Shown here one piece after another: positions 24,040 through 35,869 of a DNA stretch of 64,000 bases (its first letter is position 1; each line of letters opens with the position of its first letter). The position numbers and the translations under genes were made by a program. The notes under the pieces are model-generated. The model did no database searches. It worked only from the letters and a program-made list of their open reading frames with translations, and was not told the DNA's origin. This DNA comes from Haliclona indistincta. Taxonomy: Eukaryota; Porifera; Demospongiae; Haplosclerida; Chalinidae. Where the stretch lies: assembly GCA_964017065.1 (NCBI GenBank), contig OZ024787.1, positions 7,483,199 to 7,547,198 of the forward strand, given 5' to 3'.

Positions 24040-25674
24040 ATAGTCATTGAAGAGTGTGATGAACCTACATGTTGGTCCAGGCATGACAATGGGAGTGATG
24101 CTAATGCTGTTACTAAACATAACTCTACTCACTGATGAAAATGTCATTAGAATGATGATCACATACCTGATAAAGAGTTGACAGGGATGGCCGCACGTGA
24201 ACACATGCAGGATCTCTGTTGTCAATTTGATCTTCCAACTGATCAAACACTCTCACATGATAATCCCCTACTGGTAGACCAGTGATGTTGACCGATCCTT
24301 CATCATTACCACTCAATTGATGCAGTGTTTGATCGCTGCAGTATCACCCTGTTCATTTTGTATCACAGCTACACCTGGTCCAGTTGAATTGTACACTCCA
24401 CTAGTATGGAAGTGATATCAGAATGAACATCACAATGTTGGACATCATAGGAACCTGTACAGGTGTGTAGGAAGGAAATCAATTATTAAATAAATGAACT
24501 TACTGAAAATTAAAGAACTGTCATCATTTCGATGTTTGTATTCCCAATTGCAATGCCGATGACTGATTATTCTTTCAATGAAGATTATGTAGTTCGCTAG
24601 ACCAAGTTGTGATATAGCCACAGTAGTGTGCGGGGTCTTGTTTGAGCTGTTTGTCACTGGGTATGTCACAGATGACAATTCTTGGATCAGAACAGATAGT
24701 AGAGCTCCACTAAAAACCAATGATCTACAATGGACACAAGGTTGTATATTGATTGCAAAAGTAGCAGCACTGTGAGTGATATTGGCTAGCTACCAAAGGT
24801 TGAAACACATTTGCTAGATCGTAATAATCTAGGGAATAGTTAATTAATGTATAATCCAATGCTGAAGTAGAAAGAGTAAACTTTTTCTTTTATGCACTAT
24901 TGTGTCTAATTATAATAATAATTATTATTATCATCAATATTTTGCTTACAGGGAAGTGGCCTATTATTGCACTGTCACCATAATTATGGTATTATGGTCA
25001 CATTAGCATGTAGTTTTGATATTGCTGAATGACGATCACTGGTAGAGGATACTGAGTGTTGGTGGTAGTGTCACTGATGATCACATCGCCAGTGTTGTTG
25101 TTTTGTTCACTACAGTCACTATGTAAGAGAGATCACTAAGTACACCAGCGGTTACTGGAGGGTCCTTGTTGAATGAAGTATTGAATCTGACATTGCTGAC
25201 TCGCATTGTACCAATACCTGTATGATAGCAATATGAGATAAATAGTCTACTAGTATTGTTCACAACTCACCAGAGAGAACAGTCAGGATACCAGTGTTAC
25301 TAGTCACTTCACCAGGATACAATACACACTGTACAGTAGTGCCATTGTTCTCTATTGTTGCTTGTATAGTGAGAGAGGACTGAGCTGTCACTGGAGTGGT
25401 ATGAAAAATGGCTCGATCTGTGATTCTGATGTCAGTAGCAAATAAATCATCAACTTTCCACGCAATGATATCAGCACCAATGGCAGCACAGTGGAACTGA
25501 GTATACTCTCCAATCAGTGCACTTACTGACACAGGACCCTCTGTGATAGCTACATACAAAATGAAACATAATGTAAATAGCATAGAGAAGCATTGTTTTC
25601 AACATACTGGCAGCACTAGCAGCTGTGATCAAGATAATCAAAATAAAAACTTGCTTCTGACAGACAAACTTCAT
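24040..25674 (-). pseudogene. Receptor unit U6, frameshifted, no TM or tail
   Basis: Exon 1 (25674-25608) encodes an intact signal peptide. The Ig exon (25549-25271) is in frame but 12 bases shorter than in U4, losing SGTI. The FnIII exon starts at 25217, loses the start of the WDPP segment, and has a 5-base insertion that shifts the frame. Its 3' half is replaced as in U1 and U3. The penultimate ectodomain exon carries the same 1-base deletion as U1 and U3. The stalk remnant lies near 24150-24060, with no TM or tail after it. A truncated, secreted Ig fragment is the only conceivable product. Confidence 0.83.
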
Positions 25675-26157
25675 TTTAGCAGATTGCCAGGATAAGTTCT
25701 GGATCAGAGAAGCAACGTAACAACCGTCACATAGTACTTGAACTATAAAAGCTCTCGTGAAATGGTTTTATTGCGCATTTTCGTGCGTGCCAATCTGAAG
25801 CTGCAAAGGCGGGGCTCGTGATGTAATAACGTGGGCGGGCTGATCCGTTCCACGTGGGACAAGGTGTAATCCATTCGTTTCTCCATGGTCGTTCCTCTTG
25901 ATCATTCTTGTCCATGCAATATTGCTTAGTCTCTCTCACCTCCTAATTTTTACAACATATGCAATTTCTTTATAGTTTGCTCAAAGTCACAGATGCCGTA
26001 GGGAGCTGCAATGCACGAGGTGATTGAATATAGCTAGACTGAGCTACATCATTGTGTAGTGTACCGTATTGCTGGTAATATTAATATTGTGGGAATTGTA
26101 TTGTGCAGTTTCAATCCAAAATTGCTAGTTTTGTTTGTGGGAATAAAGTTTTACATG
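25675..26157. other. Upstream flank of U6 and right edge of the main array
   Basis: The conserved type I upstream block runs to about 25870 (GTGATGTAATAACGTGGGCG and a CACGTG). Beyond that, homology to the other units ends. Nothing further is recognised up to 26157. Confidence 0.5.
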
Positions 26158-26427
26158 TATACATGGTTTCGCGACAGAGGCGTGATAGAATGTTCGCGCT
26201 AAATATAATGAGAAAAACGCGCTATGACGAGGTGACCGCCTACTGGTGGACAGGGTCCACGGATGAAATTCGCGAACGTATGCGAAGCTGACAGTAGATC
26301 AGTATATTACCGCGAAATTCATCCGTGGACCCTGTCCACCAGTAGGCGGTCACCTCGTCATAGCGCGTTTTTCTCATTATATTCAGCGCGAACATTCCAT
26401 CACGCCTCTGTCGCGAAACCATGTATA
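26158..26427. mobile_element. Near-perfect hairpin MITE
   Basis: Bases 26158-26274 are repeated inverted at 26311-26427 with only a few mismatches ('tatacatggtttcgcgacag' at both outer ends), around a 36-base loop. Mirror-image frames on the two strands are by-products. From 26428 to 26837 I see no further feature. Confidence 0.85.
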
Positions 26428-26837
26428 ATGTATCTTTCTCTCTATTCCTCCTTTCTTTCTCCCTTTGTCATCTCTTAGGCGTTTATTACAGCCATCAAGC
26501 AGTATTTGTGTGTTGCTCTTTCTAAGAACGGTGTATCCAGCATACCCTAAGTATTTGAGCTGTCACTGTCTACGTTCCTTACTCTGTTCTCATCCTTTAA
26601 AACTCACCAGTATGTCACACGTGTGTTGCTATTCACAAATTTTCAATAATTATGATCATGATCGGACATTAAGCGTATCATCACACAGATTTTAGATAAG
26701 ATTTTTGACCACATCATCAAATTTTTACTTCATGTGAGTTTTTCTCTCTAACTATTAAACTATAGTATTCAATCCACTAGAGTATGCTTCACAGTCTTTT
26801 AGTTCAAATCTCTCATAAGCAGGATTGTCTTGAGTAG

Positions 26838-29394
26838 CTAGTCGTGATGGTGGAAGTTGAGGAGGACCTGAGGGTTCAACGATTTCAATCCATTTGAGTA
26901 TGCCTCACAGTCTTTTAGTTCATATCTCTCATAAGCAGGATTGTCTTGAGTAGCTACAGTTTCTACAGTTTTCAATCCATTTGAGTATGCCTCACAGTCT
27001 TTTAGTTCAAATCTCTCATAAGCAGGATTGTCTTGAGTAGCTAGTCGTGATGGTGGAAGTTGAGGAGGACCTGAGGGTTCAACGGTTTCTACAGTTTTCA
27101 ATCCATTTGAATATGCTTCACAGTCTTTTAGTTCAAATCTCTCATAAGCAGGATTGTCATGAGTAGTTAGTCGTGATGGTGGAAGTTGAGGATCACTTGA
27201 GGGTTCAGCGTAGTCATAAATATGTTCCTCTTCTCTGCTAGTCTTCTTAAAATGCTTACGATATAATACAGCTGACAGTATAGCTGGAATTACAGTGAGC
27301 AAGATCATTCCAATAATTGCTCCAGCTGTATGAAGATAAATAAATTAGCTACTACAAATAATTTACAGTGACAACTTCAGACAAACCGGCACATGAATAT
27401 TTGATGATGTGCACTGCACATCCCTCAGTGGACATTATTAGCTGACTTTAACTTACCAGTTATAAATCCGACATAGCTAATTTTATCAGCTGTGAGTACT
27501 CCTGTATAGTAAGTAAAATGCATATGAAATCATTTAGCTTGGATAATAAAATTATTATTAGACCATACTGCAATATAATTCTGCAATTTGATTGGTCAGC
27601 CAGAGGTGGTCTAAGTTAAGTAGACCACCACTGAGTTTACTTAAGGTTTTGACTCATTTTACCCGAGTACGTCACATGTGCAAGACGCCTTCGGCTATGA
27701 TTCTATTCTTATTCTTATGTTATGTTGTAGGATGACGCAGTCCGATGAAGTAATTGACGGTTATAAAGCTAGAGGTAGCTTTGTTTTAGAAGACGCTGTC
27801 CGATGAAGTAATTGCCGGTTGTAAAAGGTATAGGAAAAGGATTTCATTTTCAGTTGCACGTCGTCGCAGCAAGCCGCTGATGTAGGGCTACTTGGGACTT
27901 TTACACTTGCAAGCATTATTCCATCTTGTTCCTTTTCTTTTTCAAGTGTCATCCCTTCACTTTTCAGTTTTTTTATTAAAACTTTTTTACATAGTATGAA
28001 TAATTCTCTTTGATATAACGAGCATTAATGAGGGCTATAAATCGCGCGCGTACAGCCCGCACACGTGTCAAGATGGCCGCCGCGTTCGAGAATCCACAAA
28101 GAAACGGCGCTCGGGCTGCTCTGCGGTATTCCTGCGATGCAAGGTAGCCAGCTAGATGTCAGGCAAGCAGGGCACTATGGTTTAAAGTAGTTATATAACG
28201 ATCAGTCGATGTTTAAACGAACAGTGGGCGGATAAAAACATTGGGAATTACGGAATCGACGCGGACGTTCCGCGAGCTCAGCAGGCGTATAAAAAGGGCA
28301 GGGCCAGGCCGAATGTAAAATGACCGCTAATACAGAAATGGCGGCGATTTTCAAACTTACAAACTTTTGAACCACTTTCGCGCCACCGCCATCCACTAAC
28401 ACTACACACATGCGTAAAACAATGTTAACTTGGTATACATTACGCTGTAGTAACGCGGAAGAATGAAACAAGTGTGTAGGCTTTGATGCTTGTGCTGTAT
28501 GGCTAACAACAGCTCGAACAACAGTCTTCATTCTTCAGCAATATCACACAGTGTCTTTGAAAAGCGAGTAGTCGTCGAGAGATTGACTATCAGGCGGTGA
28601 AAGACCTCTCTTTCTTCTTGGCTCGTGAAATGGATATCGAAGACGCTACGTGCTTTCTCGATAAGTTTGCCATGGTGCTCTTTATTTACAACATGCACAT
28701 GTTCACACTTATGTGCTGATAACATACATACTTGTAATACACTACAATGTGTACAGGACAATACAGAGACAGTACATGGCTACACGCAGGCACACGTGTC
28801 ATTTTTGTGTGGCCACCATTTGCAAATTGTGGACTGGCTCCTCCCCTTTTATACGCCCGCTGTTCGTTTAAGCATTTAAAGCCCTTGGGCTACGCCCGCA
28901 GGCTTTAAATCACTTAAACACCTCCTAATCGGTATATAACTACTATATACTTATACCAAAATGGAATCTGGCTACTAAACCAACACTACTTCATTTCATT
29001 GTCACAGAAGGATATACCAAAGTGACTTGTAAACACCGCTAGTAAAAATAACAGGTAAAAATTAATTGAGTTATGCACAAACACAATAACTTACCAATTA
29101 CATGTAGATTAGAAAGTTCAGAAAAGTTATTAGTGAAGGGCGCTTTGACTTTAACCCGGAAAGACTCCTGAGGAATGCAGGAATCAGTTCTATTGATCAC
29201 AAAATTTAGTGTCTGGTTGTTGAGTTCTGCTGTGTAGCTTCGATTTTCACAGTTGACTTGAGCAGGTTCAAATTTCACAGTGACGTTGATTGTGTGAATA
29301 AATTTAGATAAAACTATATCATCTGGTAAACTACTGTAAATCATCAAATTTCCATTTTCCATTTGACTTATTACTGGGCGCTTTAGCTTGTCCA
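26838..29394 (-). CDS. Partial second receptor: FnIII-like exon, TM, NPxY-repeat tail
   Basis: Three joined exons are visible. 29394-29095 (100 residues, FnIII-like, with NENRS-type sequons and SFRVKVKAPF) ends in phase 1. 27501-27457 is 15 residues in phase. 27325-26838 encodes a TM helix (AGAIIGMILLTVIPAILSAV) and tail. The tail has IYDYAEP, then three copies of a unit containing DNPAYERFELKDCEAYSNGL, joined by PPQLPPSR linkers. NPxY motifs bind PTB-domain adaptors and can drive endocytosis; PPxxPP linkers could bind SH3 domains. A 10-base deletion just after the third unit shifts the frame to an early stop, leaving a fourth unit (about 26762-26870) intact but out of frame. Upstream exons, including the start, are not found; a 1-kb nested MITE fills one intron. 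This is not the same family as the array, by sequence. Confidence 0.65.
27985..28955. mobile_element. Nested MITEs within the second receptor's intron
   Basis: Bases 27990-28198 match 36091-36294 in direct orientation. Ends include 'ggtttaaagtagttatata' and, at 28933-28950, 'ggtatataactacta'. A further insert of about 700 bases (about 28204-28900) has its own inverted ends ('tttaaacgaacagtgggcgg' and its near inverse). Short frames in it show no domain. Confidence 0.6.
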
Positions 29395-29670
29395 CTGCAC
29401 GAGGAGAAAAAAAGAAAGTACTTAACGACAGTGCGCATATACGGTAATAATACATGTGTATGCAAAACTAAAGCCTAAATTGTGTAGGGATGAATCGCAG
29501 CCATCCCTAAATGTTATTGCCTAGCGCCAATGGCAATACAACAAACAAGCAAGACAAGCATTTTTATTATCTCCCTTTAGAAGGAGTTACTATACATATT
29601 AAACAAGCTGTGACACTCCTTCACACTCTGGTAGTAAGTCACACACTACTAAGGAATGAAACTAGGCAAC
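29395..29670. other. No gene recognised, left flank of the repeat pile
   Basis: Intronic or intergenic AT-rich sequence upstream of the FnIII-like exon. A missing 5' exon of the second receptor could lie further right, among the transposons, but none was found. Confidence 0.4.
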
Positions 29671-30539
29671 TGAAATCTTCTTAACCATTTTAGTAACCTA
29701 CTTTCTAGCAACTGTTCTAAGGTAATATGACCCTAACGAATGTATTGGTATGTGTGCCAAAACCAATATTCACTGCAAAAAAATAAAAATGGCTACACCT
29801 TTTTCAGAAATGCATTAAGGGTGGATTGCCCTAACATCAGGATTACAAATATTTTGGTTTCTACTGATAGTTGAAGGCCTGCTCAGTCACACTGATCACC
29901 CAAGAAAGTCGCCATTCGTCTTGTGGGCGTAGCAAGCTCCACCCAATGACGAAAAAGCACGTACCTTTCCTAGGCATGCCACACCCACACAAAATGTCAG
30001 ACATAAACTTTGGTACACAAGGAAGAAACGTACGTTTGGGATTTTGCAAAAAGCTCTCTGTCTGTAAGTTACAGAGGGGCAAATATTTAATGAGAAAACA
30101 CGATTTCGGCAAAAATCCCCTACCAGCAAGAGCGATGGAAGAAGATACATCTTTTTTTGCCAGAGCGCCAAAAAAATGCCACCTGACGCCCTCCCGCCGT
30201 GCCCTTCCCACAACCCACCCACCCCTATGTGGGTCTCTCGTGATCGCCGAGTACGAAATAATTTTGTTCCAAATACGGCAAGTGCTATTGGAGTGTGGGT
30301 ACACCCATTTTCCTTGTAAAACAGGCAAGTAATAGCCAGGACACTGTAGATTATATTGTGCAAAGGGCAGCAAGAAAGAATAGTTCGGGTTTTTACATCT
30401 CTCCTTTAAGAGTTTAATGTTTTAAGATTCTGATGGTTTGAAAACAGTATAAGTACAGGCTATTACCAACATAAAGACACAATTTATTAACTTGAGGAGT
30501 CACTTAAATATGTAGTATTAATTTTAGTATTAAAAAAAT

Positions 30540-30735
30540 GATGTTCATAAAAATTAAGTTATTCATCAGTGATAGGGTTTTGCAGGATTCACCTCCTTTA
30601 CACTTGCAGTATTTGCAACACTTGATTCCAGCTACCCTGCAGTGACATATCCATTCTTGTGGGCACATTTACCACATGTACAAGGATCAGAAAGGTATTC
30701 AGGCTTGGAGGTAACAATGCCAGGAACTACTTATG
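30540..30735 (-). pseudogene. Cysteine-rich tail remnant of a transposon protein, copy 1
   Basis: On the minus strand one frame reads DPCTCGKCAHKNGY and the next continues CRVAGIKCCKYCKCKGGESC, so the two join with a single-base frameshift. A matching copy lies on the plus strand at about 34440-34590, after a transposon-like coding segment. Cysteine clusters of this type end several families of animal transposon proteins; the family assignment is inference. Confidence 0.55.
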
Positions 30736-30939
30736 AAATGAAGCACCGTGGTGCAGATGCCTCGGTGGAATTGCATGCATACTGCACACTGGACATGCTT
30801 TGACCGTCAACACACAGCAACTACATACAGCTCAGTACTCCATCAGCAGATGATTGTAACAGATTTATAAAGTACAATGGTCATACAAGCTGGCAAAAAT
30901 AACAGAAGCCAATAGTATGCTACCACAGAGTAATAGTTA

Positions 30940-33383
30940 CAGTGTTCCACACGAAGAGAGTAGAAAAATAGTTTTTGCACATTTTGCTTCATATCTCAGT
31001 AACTAATGATCCTACTGGCATGTTGCATGTATCAGAATGATCCTCTATCCTTACTGAACACTCTGATTCATATGGCTTCAACTCACGTGACACGGGCGTG
31101 GCGCAACATGGCGGGATATCGGACCCACTAGAAGGAAAAGGTTAGGCAAAGAACTTTTGAGTTACTGGTAGTTAAGATTTCTTAATGCTGCATTAAAACC
31201 CTCACCCAGGGCGCCTACCTGTGGGCTGAGTGTTTTGCCTTAACTTTCATTAGTTCGGCGTCAGGGAGCAAATAATAGCGTCCTCGACCGACCAAAAGCT
31301 TAGGCACGGGAAATCCGATTCTCTGGGAGTTAAGGTCCAAGAATAGGAAATTGCATTGCCAATACATTCATCTTTACTTTAGAACTTGCGCAGAGTCTGT
31401 AGAAATACGCACATAGACAAACGCGACTGTTCTCTGCTAGAGAGCTGTTTTCTGACCGCCATCTTGCTAGTTTAATGGATTTTTGTGATGTCACCCATAA
31501 TTATGCCACGCGGTAGACGTGGCATATTTAGGGTTGAGCGGAAAACAAGATGGCGGCTACACTTAGGCTAAGCGCAATAGTTCACGTATATCTTGGCTGT
31601 TGGCGACATCAGGAGTATTTTAAATACCTAGGGGCTATCCTAAGAGGTAAGCGCTTACAATGAGTCTACTAATAAAGACTATAAGGCCAGTTGCTATGGG
31701 CATGACAAGATGGCGTCTCGTCTGGAGGCACTAAGTACGGCACTACCATATCTTCGCCGTACGGGCGTTTCAAGCCAATCTAACGTTCTGAAGCTCCTTG
31801 CACGATTTGTGCGATTACAAAGAGACCTTTAGGAGCAAAAGAAACCAGGTCTAAGGTGGTAAACCAGAGTTCACGTGGTCACCCGTTTGTTCATCTTCTT
31901 CTTTCTTTCTTTCTTTCCTATTCTTCAGAGAGTCTAGCACAGTAGTGAGCGAACCAAACGCAACTAAACCTACACGGAAGCAACGCTACCTATGACCATC
32001 AGTGCACCTGATATCTATTTAGGCCTAAAACACTGGGAGAAGCGAGTATTTCCAGAAAAACAGCGATTTTTGGTCCATAACAGACCTCCATTCCATCATT
32101 CTGTTTGAACTCCGTTACTAGGTTACGCCTACTCGCGCACGCCCGTGTATGTAATTATTCTAATACAAGCGCACCTTAGTACAAATTGCTTGGAACACGA
32201 GTGCTGCTGCCACTAGCAGTGTTCGCAGCAGACAACGAACATATCTTCACTGTTACACTGGATTTGTCTGTTCAAGCTTGTAAGAATGCTATCTTAAGCT
32301 TAGCTAATGTTGCATGGTACGTGTTGCATGCAGTGCAGACTGCAGAGTCAATCGAGTGCAGTCTGCTGCCGGAACTATTATTACAATTACTACTTTTGAA
32401 ACTATGTATACCATAATTGCCAACTAAGTTATTAATAAAAAAAAGAAAAGAAACAAGTAATAAAAACATTTTAACCAAAATGGAAGAGATTTAGGGTTGG
32501 TACACTTATCGAAAAAGTATGGAAACAAGATTTGAAATGAAAAGGATTGTAACAATAGCAGTGTAATACTACCTCCCTAAATTAACTGCTTTCGATAGTT
32601 GTGGTTAATTTAATAGGGAGGTAGCATTACACTGCTATTGTTACAATCCTTTTCATTTCAAATCTTGTTTCCATACTTTTTCGATAAGTGTACCAACCCT
32701 AAATCTCTTCCATTTTGGTTAAAATGTTTTTATTACTTGTAAATATTATCATGCGATGAGTCATAACTAATACAAAATACATTGAATCAGTTTAATAGTT
32801 ATGACTCATCACTGACTAATAACCAACTTGTGACATCACAAAAATCCATTAACTAGCAAGATGGCGGTCAGAAAACAGCTCTCTAGCAGAGAACAGTCGC
32901 GTTTGTCTATGTGCGTATTTCTACAGACTCTGCGCAAGTTCTAAAGTAAAGATGAATGTATTGGCAATGCAATTTCCTATTCTTGGACCTTAACTCCCAG
33001 AGAATCGGATTTCCCGTGCCTAAGCTTTTGGTCGGTCGAGGACGCTATTATTTGCTCCCTGACGCCGAACTAATGAAAGTTAAGGCAAAACACTCAGCCC
33101 ACAGGTAGGCGCCCTGGGTGAGGGTTTTAATGCAGCGTTAAGAAATCTTAACTACCAGTAACTCAAAAGTTCTTTGCCTAACCTTTTCCTTCTAGTGGGT
33201 CCGATATCCCGCCATGTTGCGCCACGCCCATGTCACGTGAGTTGAAGCCATATGAATCAGAGTGTTCAGTAAGGATAGAGGATCATTCTGATACATGCAA
33301 CTTGCCAGTAGGATCATTAGTTACTGAGATATGAAGCAAAATGTGCAAAAACTATTTTTCTACTCTCTTCGTGTGGAACACTG
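30940..33383. mobile_element. 2.44-kb foldback element with about 555-bp arms
   Basis: Arms 30940-31494 and 32830-33383 are near-perfect inverted copies beginning CAGTGTTCCACACG. Each outer end is bordered by TA (30938-30939 and 33384-33385), consistent with a TA target duplication as made by Tc1/mariner elements. The interior (31495-32829) has no transposase and carries other hairpins. It is probably non-autonomous. Confidence 0.8.
32453..32740. repeat. Hairpin MITE inside the foldback
   Basis: Bases 32453-32585 return inverted at 32609-32740 (for example 'ttagggttggtacacttatc' and its complement), around a loop of about 24 bases. A smaller hairpin (about 32755-32815, 'gatgagtcataact' with its inverse) follows immediately. 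Confidence 0.85.
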
Positions 33384-33783
33384 TAGCTGGGCATGCACAA
33401 AGCAGCCATGCCGGCTTGTAGCAGCTAGCTTTTTCGGTTTTGCTGATTTTTGTTCGGACCCGCCATGCTATCCTGTAGCGGTCCAGATCAAACCTACAAT
33501 CTGCTAGCCAGTTAACCATGGACACATTCGACTTCGGAGAAGTCCAGATCGCCAGCAACGGTAAACAAAGTAAGCAAATCATGCCATAACTCACGAACAA
33601 AGCTTTAATTCAAAAATCTAAGACCATCAAGTTCGAGCTATTAACGTGTTCTGTCTATAGTGCACTTACCATCAGCTGATTCTTCGCCGTCTTTCAGAAC
33701 TAGAGCGGACAGACACACACACACACAGAGACACGCACGATTACTGTATGCCTCGTGGCTCCGCCCACCGAGGCATAATCATA

Positions 33784-34059
33784 CGACTCAGCTTTCATTT
33801 CTAAACCATCTTTAAGTGGGGCTTGTATCCATGGCTGTTGTTGATAATATGCCCTTTGAATATGCTTTCTTGCATTGGCTGACATGCAGGGAATTTTCTC
33901 AAAGTCCATTTCGAGGGAATTGCTATTAAAAGCAACAAGATGCAAGTCATCAAAATTGTTTCCAAGTCTTCTGTTGGCTTGAGATACCTTACTACAGCAC
34001 TGGGGACAAGCTTGGAAGGTGTCTTCCTGCACTCCGTGCTCTGACTGGATGTGATACAA
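33784..34059 (-). pseudogene. Transposon-protein fragment, inverted copy
   Basis: The minus-strand frame reads SQANRRLGNNFDDLHLVAFN, then an ARKHIQRAYYQQQPWIQAPL segment, and is nearly the same as the plus-strand copy at 34181-34424. It is an orphan C-terminal-type piece with no start or catalytic core. Confidence 0.55.
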
Positions 34060-34180
34060 CTAGCAAGATTTCTACGAAGCATGCATGCAGCAATGAAAGC
34101 TATCCACAACAATTTAACACTGATACAGAACTTTAAGTCTTTAACAACTCAGAGTTGACAGAGAGCATGATACAGACGGC

Positions 34181-34600
34181 AGAAAATTATCTAGTAAGGT
34201 GTCTCAAGCCAACAAAAGACTTGGAAACATTTGATGACTTGTGTCTTGCTGCTTTTAATAACAATTCCCTCAAAATGGACTTTGAGAAAATTCCCTGCAT
34301 GTCAGCCAATGCAAGAAAGCATATTCAAAGGGCATATTATCAACAACAGCTATGGATACAAGCCCCACTTAAAGATGGTTTAGAAATGAACGCTGAGTCG
34401 TATGGTTTCACAAAGAAAATTTAATAGTTCCTGGAATTGTTACCTCCAAGCCTGAACAACTTCCTGATCCTTGTACATGTGGTAAATGTGCCCACAAGAA
34501 TGGATATGCCGCTGCAGGGTAGCTGGGATCAAGTGTTCCAAGTGTAAAGGAGGTGAATCCTGCAAAAACCCTATCACTGAATAACTTAATTTTTGTGAAC
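34181..34600 (+). pseudogene. Transposon-protein C-terminal remnant with cysteine tail
   Basis: The plus-strand frame carries ARKHIQRAYYQQQLWIQAPL and then AESYGF, stops at about 34424, and is followed (about 34440-34590) by DPCTCGKCAHKNGY and CRVAGIKC in two frames. An HI[KR]RA-x-YQ...W segment followed by a Cys-rich tail is common at the end of repeat-encoded proteins in invertebrate genomes. Stops and frameshifts make it dead. Confidence 0.55.
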
Positions 34601-34626
34601 ATCATTTTTTAATACCTAAGTTTAAA

Positions 34627-35027
34627 GAAAATAAAAAGATTTCTATCGAAATCAAAAGGATGTAGGGTTGTGAAATCTACCACTGGTCCACAATGTAATC
34701 TAACAAGGAACATGCATGGAATGGTAACACGATTGACTTGCTAACAGACCATAGATCCCTACATCAGTGGCTGCTGTGGTTGGCTATAGCTAATTCAGCT
34801 AGTTGCTGTTGACTGACACCAGACATGCATTAAATTGAATTGGATTCTGCTTGTGACAAAATAATTCTTGATCTTATGTACAGCCACTGATGTAGGGATC
34901 TATGGTCTGTTAGCAAGTCAATCGTGTTACCATTCCATGCATGTTCCTTGTTAGATTACATTGTGGACCAGTGGTAGATTTCACAACCCTACATCCTTTT
35001 GATTTCGATAGAAATCTTTTTATTTTC
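34627..35027. mobile_element. Hairpin MITE with about 147-bp arms
   Basis: Bases 34627-34773 are repeated inverted at 34881-35027 almost perfectly ('ctaccactggtccacaatgt' and its complement). There is a spacer of about 107 bases and no coding potential. Confidence 0.9.
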
Positions 35028-35869
35028 TTGTTTGTGTCCTTTTTTTATTTTCAGTGAAGTGCAGTTCAATATCATGCATGTACTGAGTCGTCTTTGTCAT
35101 GGTTTCCACCATTGGTTTAGTTTTCCAGTTGCTGATGGCTTTTCTTTATTATTAACAATTTTAAACTTGTTGCTAAAAATATTTGTTATGTGGTACATAC
35201 CAGCTCGCCTACGCATTCATGCATGCATGCAGTGCATACGAGCCCCCGCCCACACTTATTTTTGTAGACTTGAACGCCGGTTATAATTATATCTGGCAAG
35301 CGCATAATGGCGATCCTACACGAGTTTGCCGTTATTCGAAGACTCCAGACAAATATGGCGATACTCAAGCTAGTGCTTGGTCACGTGCGCTAGCCACTGC
35401 TTGGTCACGTGCGTGTTGCGCAATCGCAATAATGGCGTCTAACACTTAGCTCACAATGGATCACGATCGAGAACTCGCGGAATTCAGATCGCCGTTTCGC
35501 TAAAAACAATGCTCAAAAGGCACCTGCCAGGAGAATTTCACGAATGTTCGTGGATGTTTTGGTCTCGGCACTGCTCGCGTAAAGGCGCTAGGCGAGTTGA
35601 AGAAAGAAAGAAGAAAGAAAGAAAGAAAGAAGAAAACGAAGATGACGAAACTCGATTTTCACCGTTTCCAGGTTCGTCATTTTAGCAACAATTTCGAGCG
35701 ATCTCCTTGCTACTGTAAGATGGGGCAACGCCAGAGAGCAGATCTAAGTGTCTAAAGACGTCTAAACTTCATCACCAGGCGAAATATCAGCGTTTGAACG
35801 CTAATACATGTATGTAGCCGCCATCTTGTTTTCTCGTTCAACCCTACATAGGGAGACACTACCGTGTCT
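35028..35869. other. Repeat-derived stretch without a gene
   Basis: Contains a GAAAGAAA tract (about 35601-35640) and, at about 35816-35850, an inverted match to 'gaaaacaagatggcggctac' near 31540. It appears to be part of the nested element mass. No exon is supported. Confidence 0.5.

Larger units (their letters stand above)
30737..33780. mobile_element. Element family A, copy 3, split by a foldback
   Basis: The right-end motif of family A (inverted, 'ggtgcagatgcctcggtgga') lies at about 30737-30775 and the palindromic left end ('tatgcctcgtggctccgccc') at about 33748. Between them, 30940-33383 is a separate foldback element. Removing it leaves about 600 bases of family A, close to the other copies. 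The segment 33470-33600 matches the interior of copy 1. Confidence 0.6.

Noticed and set aside
29861..30373. Three overlapping frames of 153-170 residues
   Set aside because: They overlap on both strands in an inserted repeat and show no recognisable domain or splice structure.
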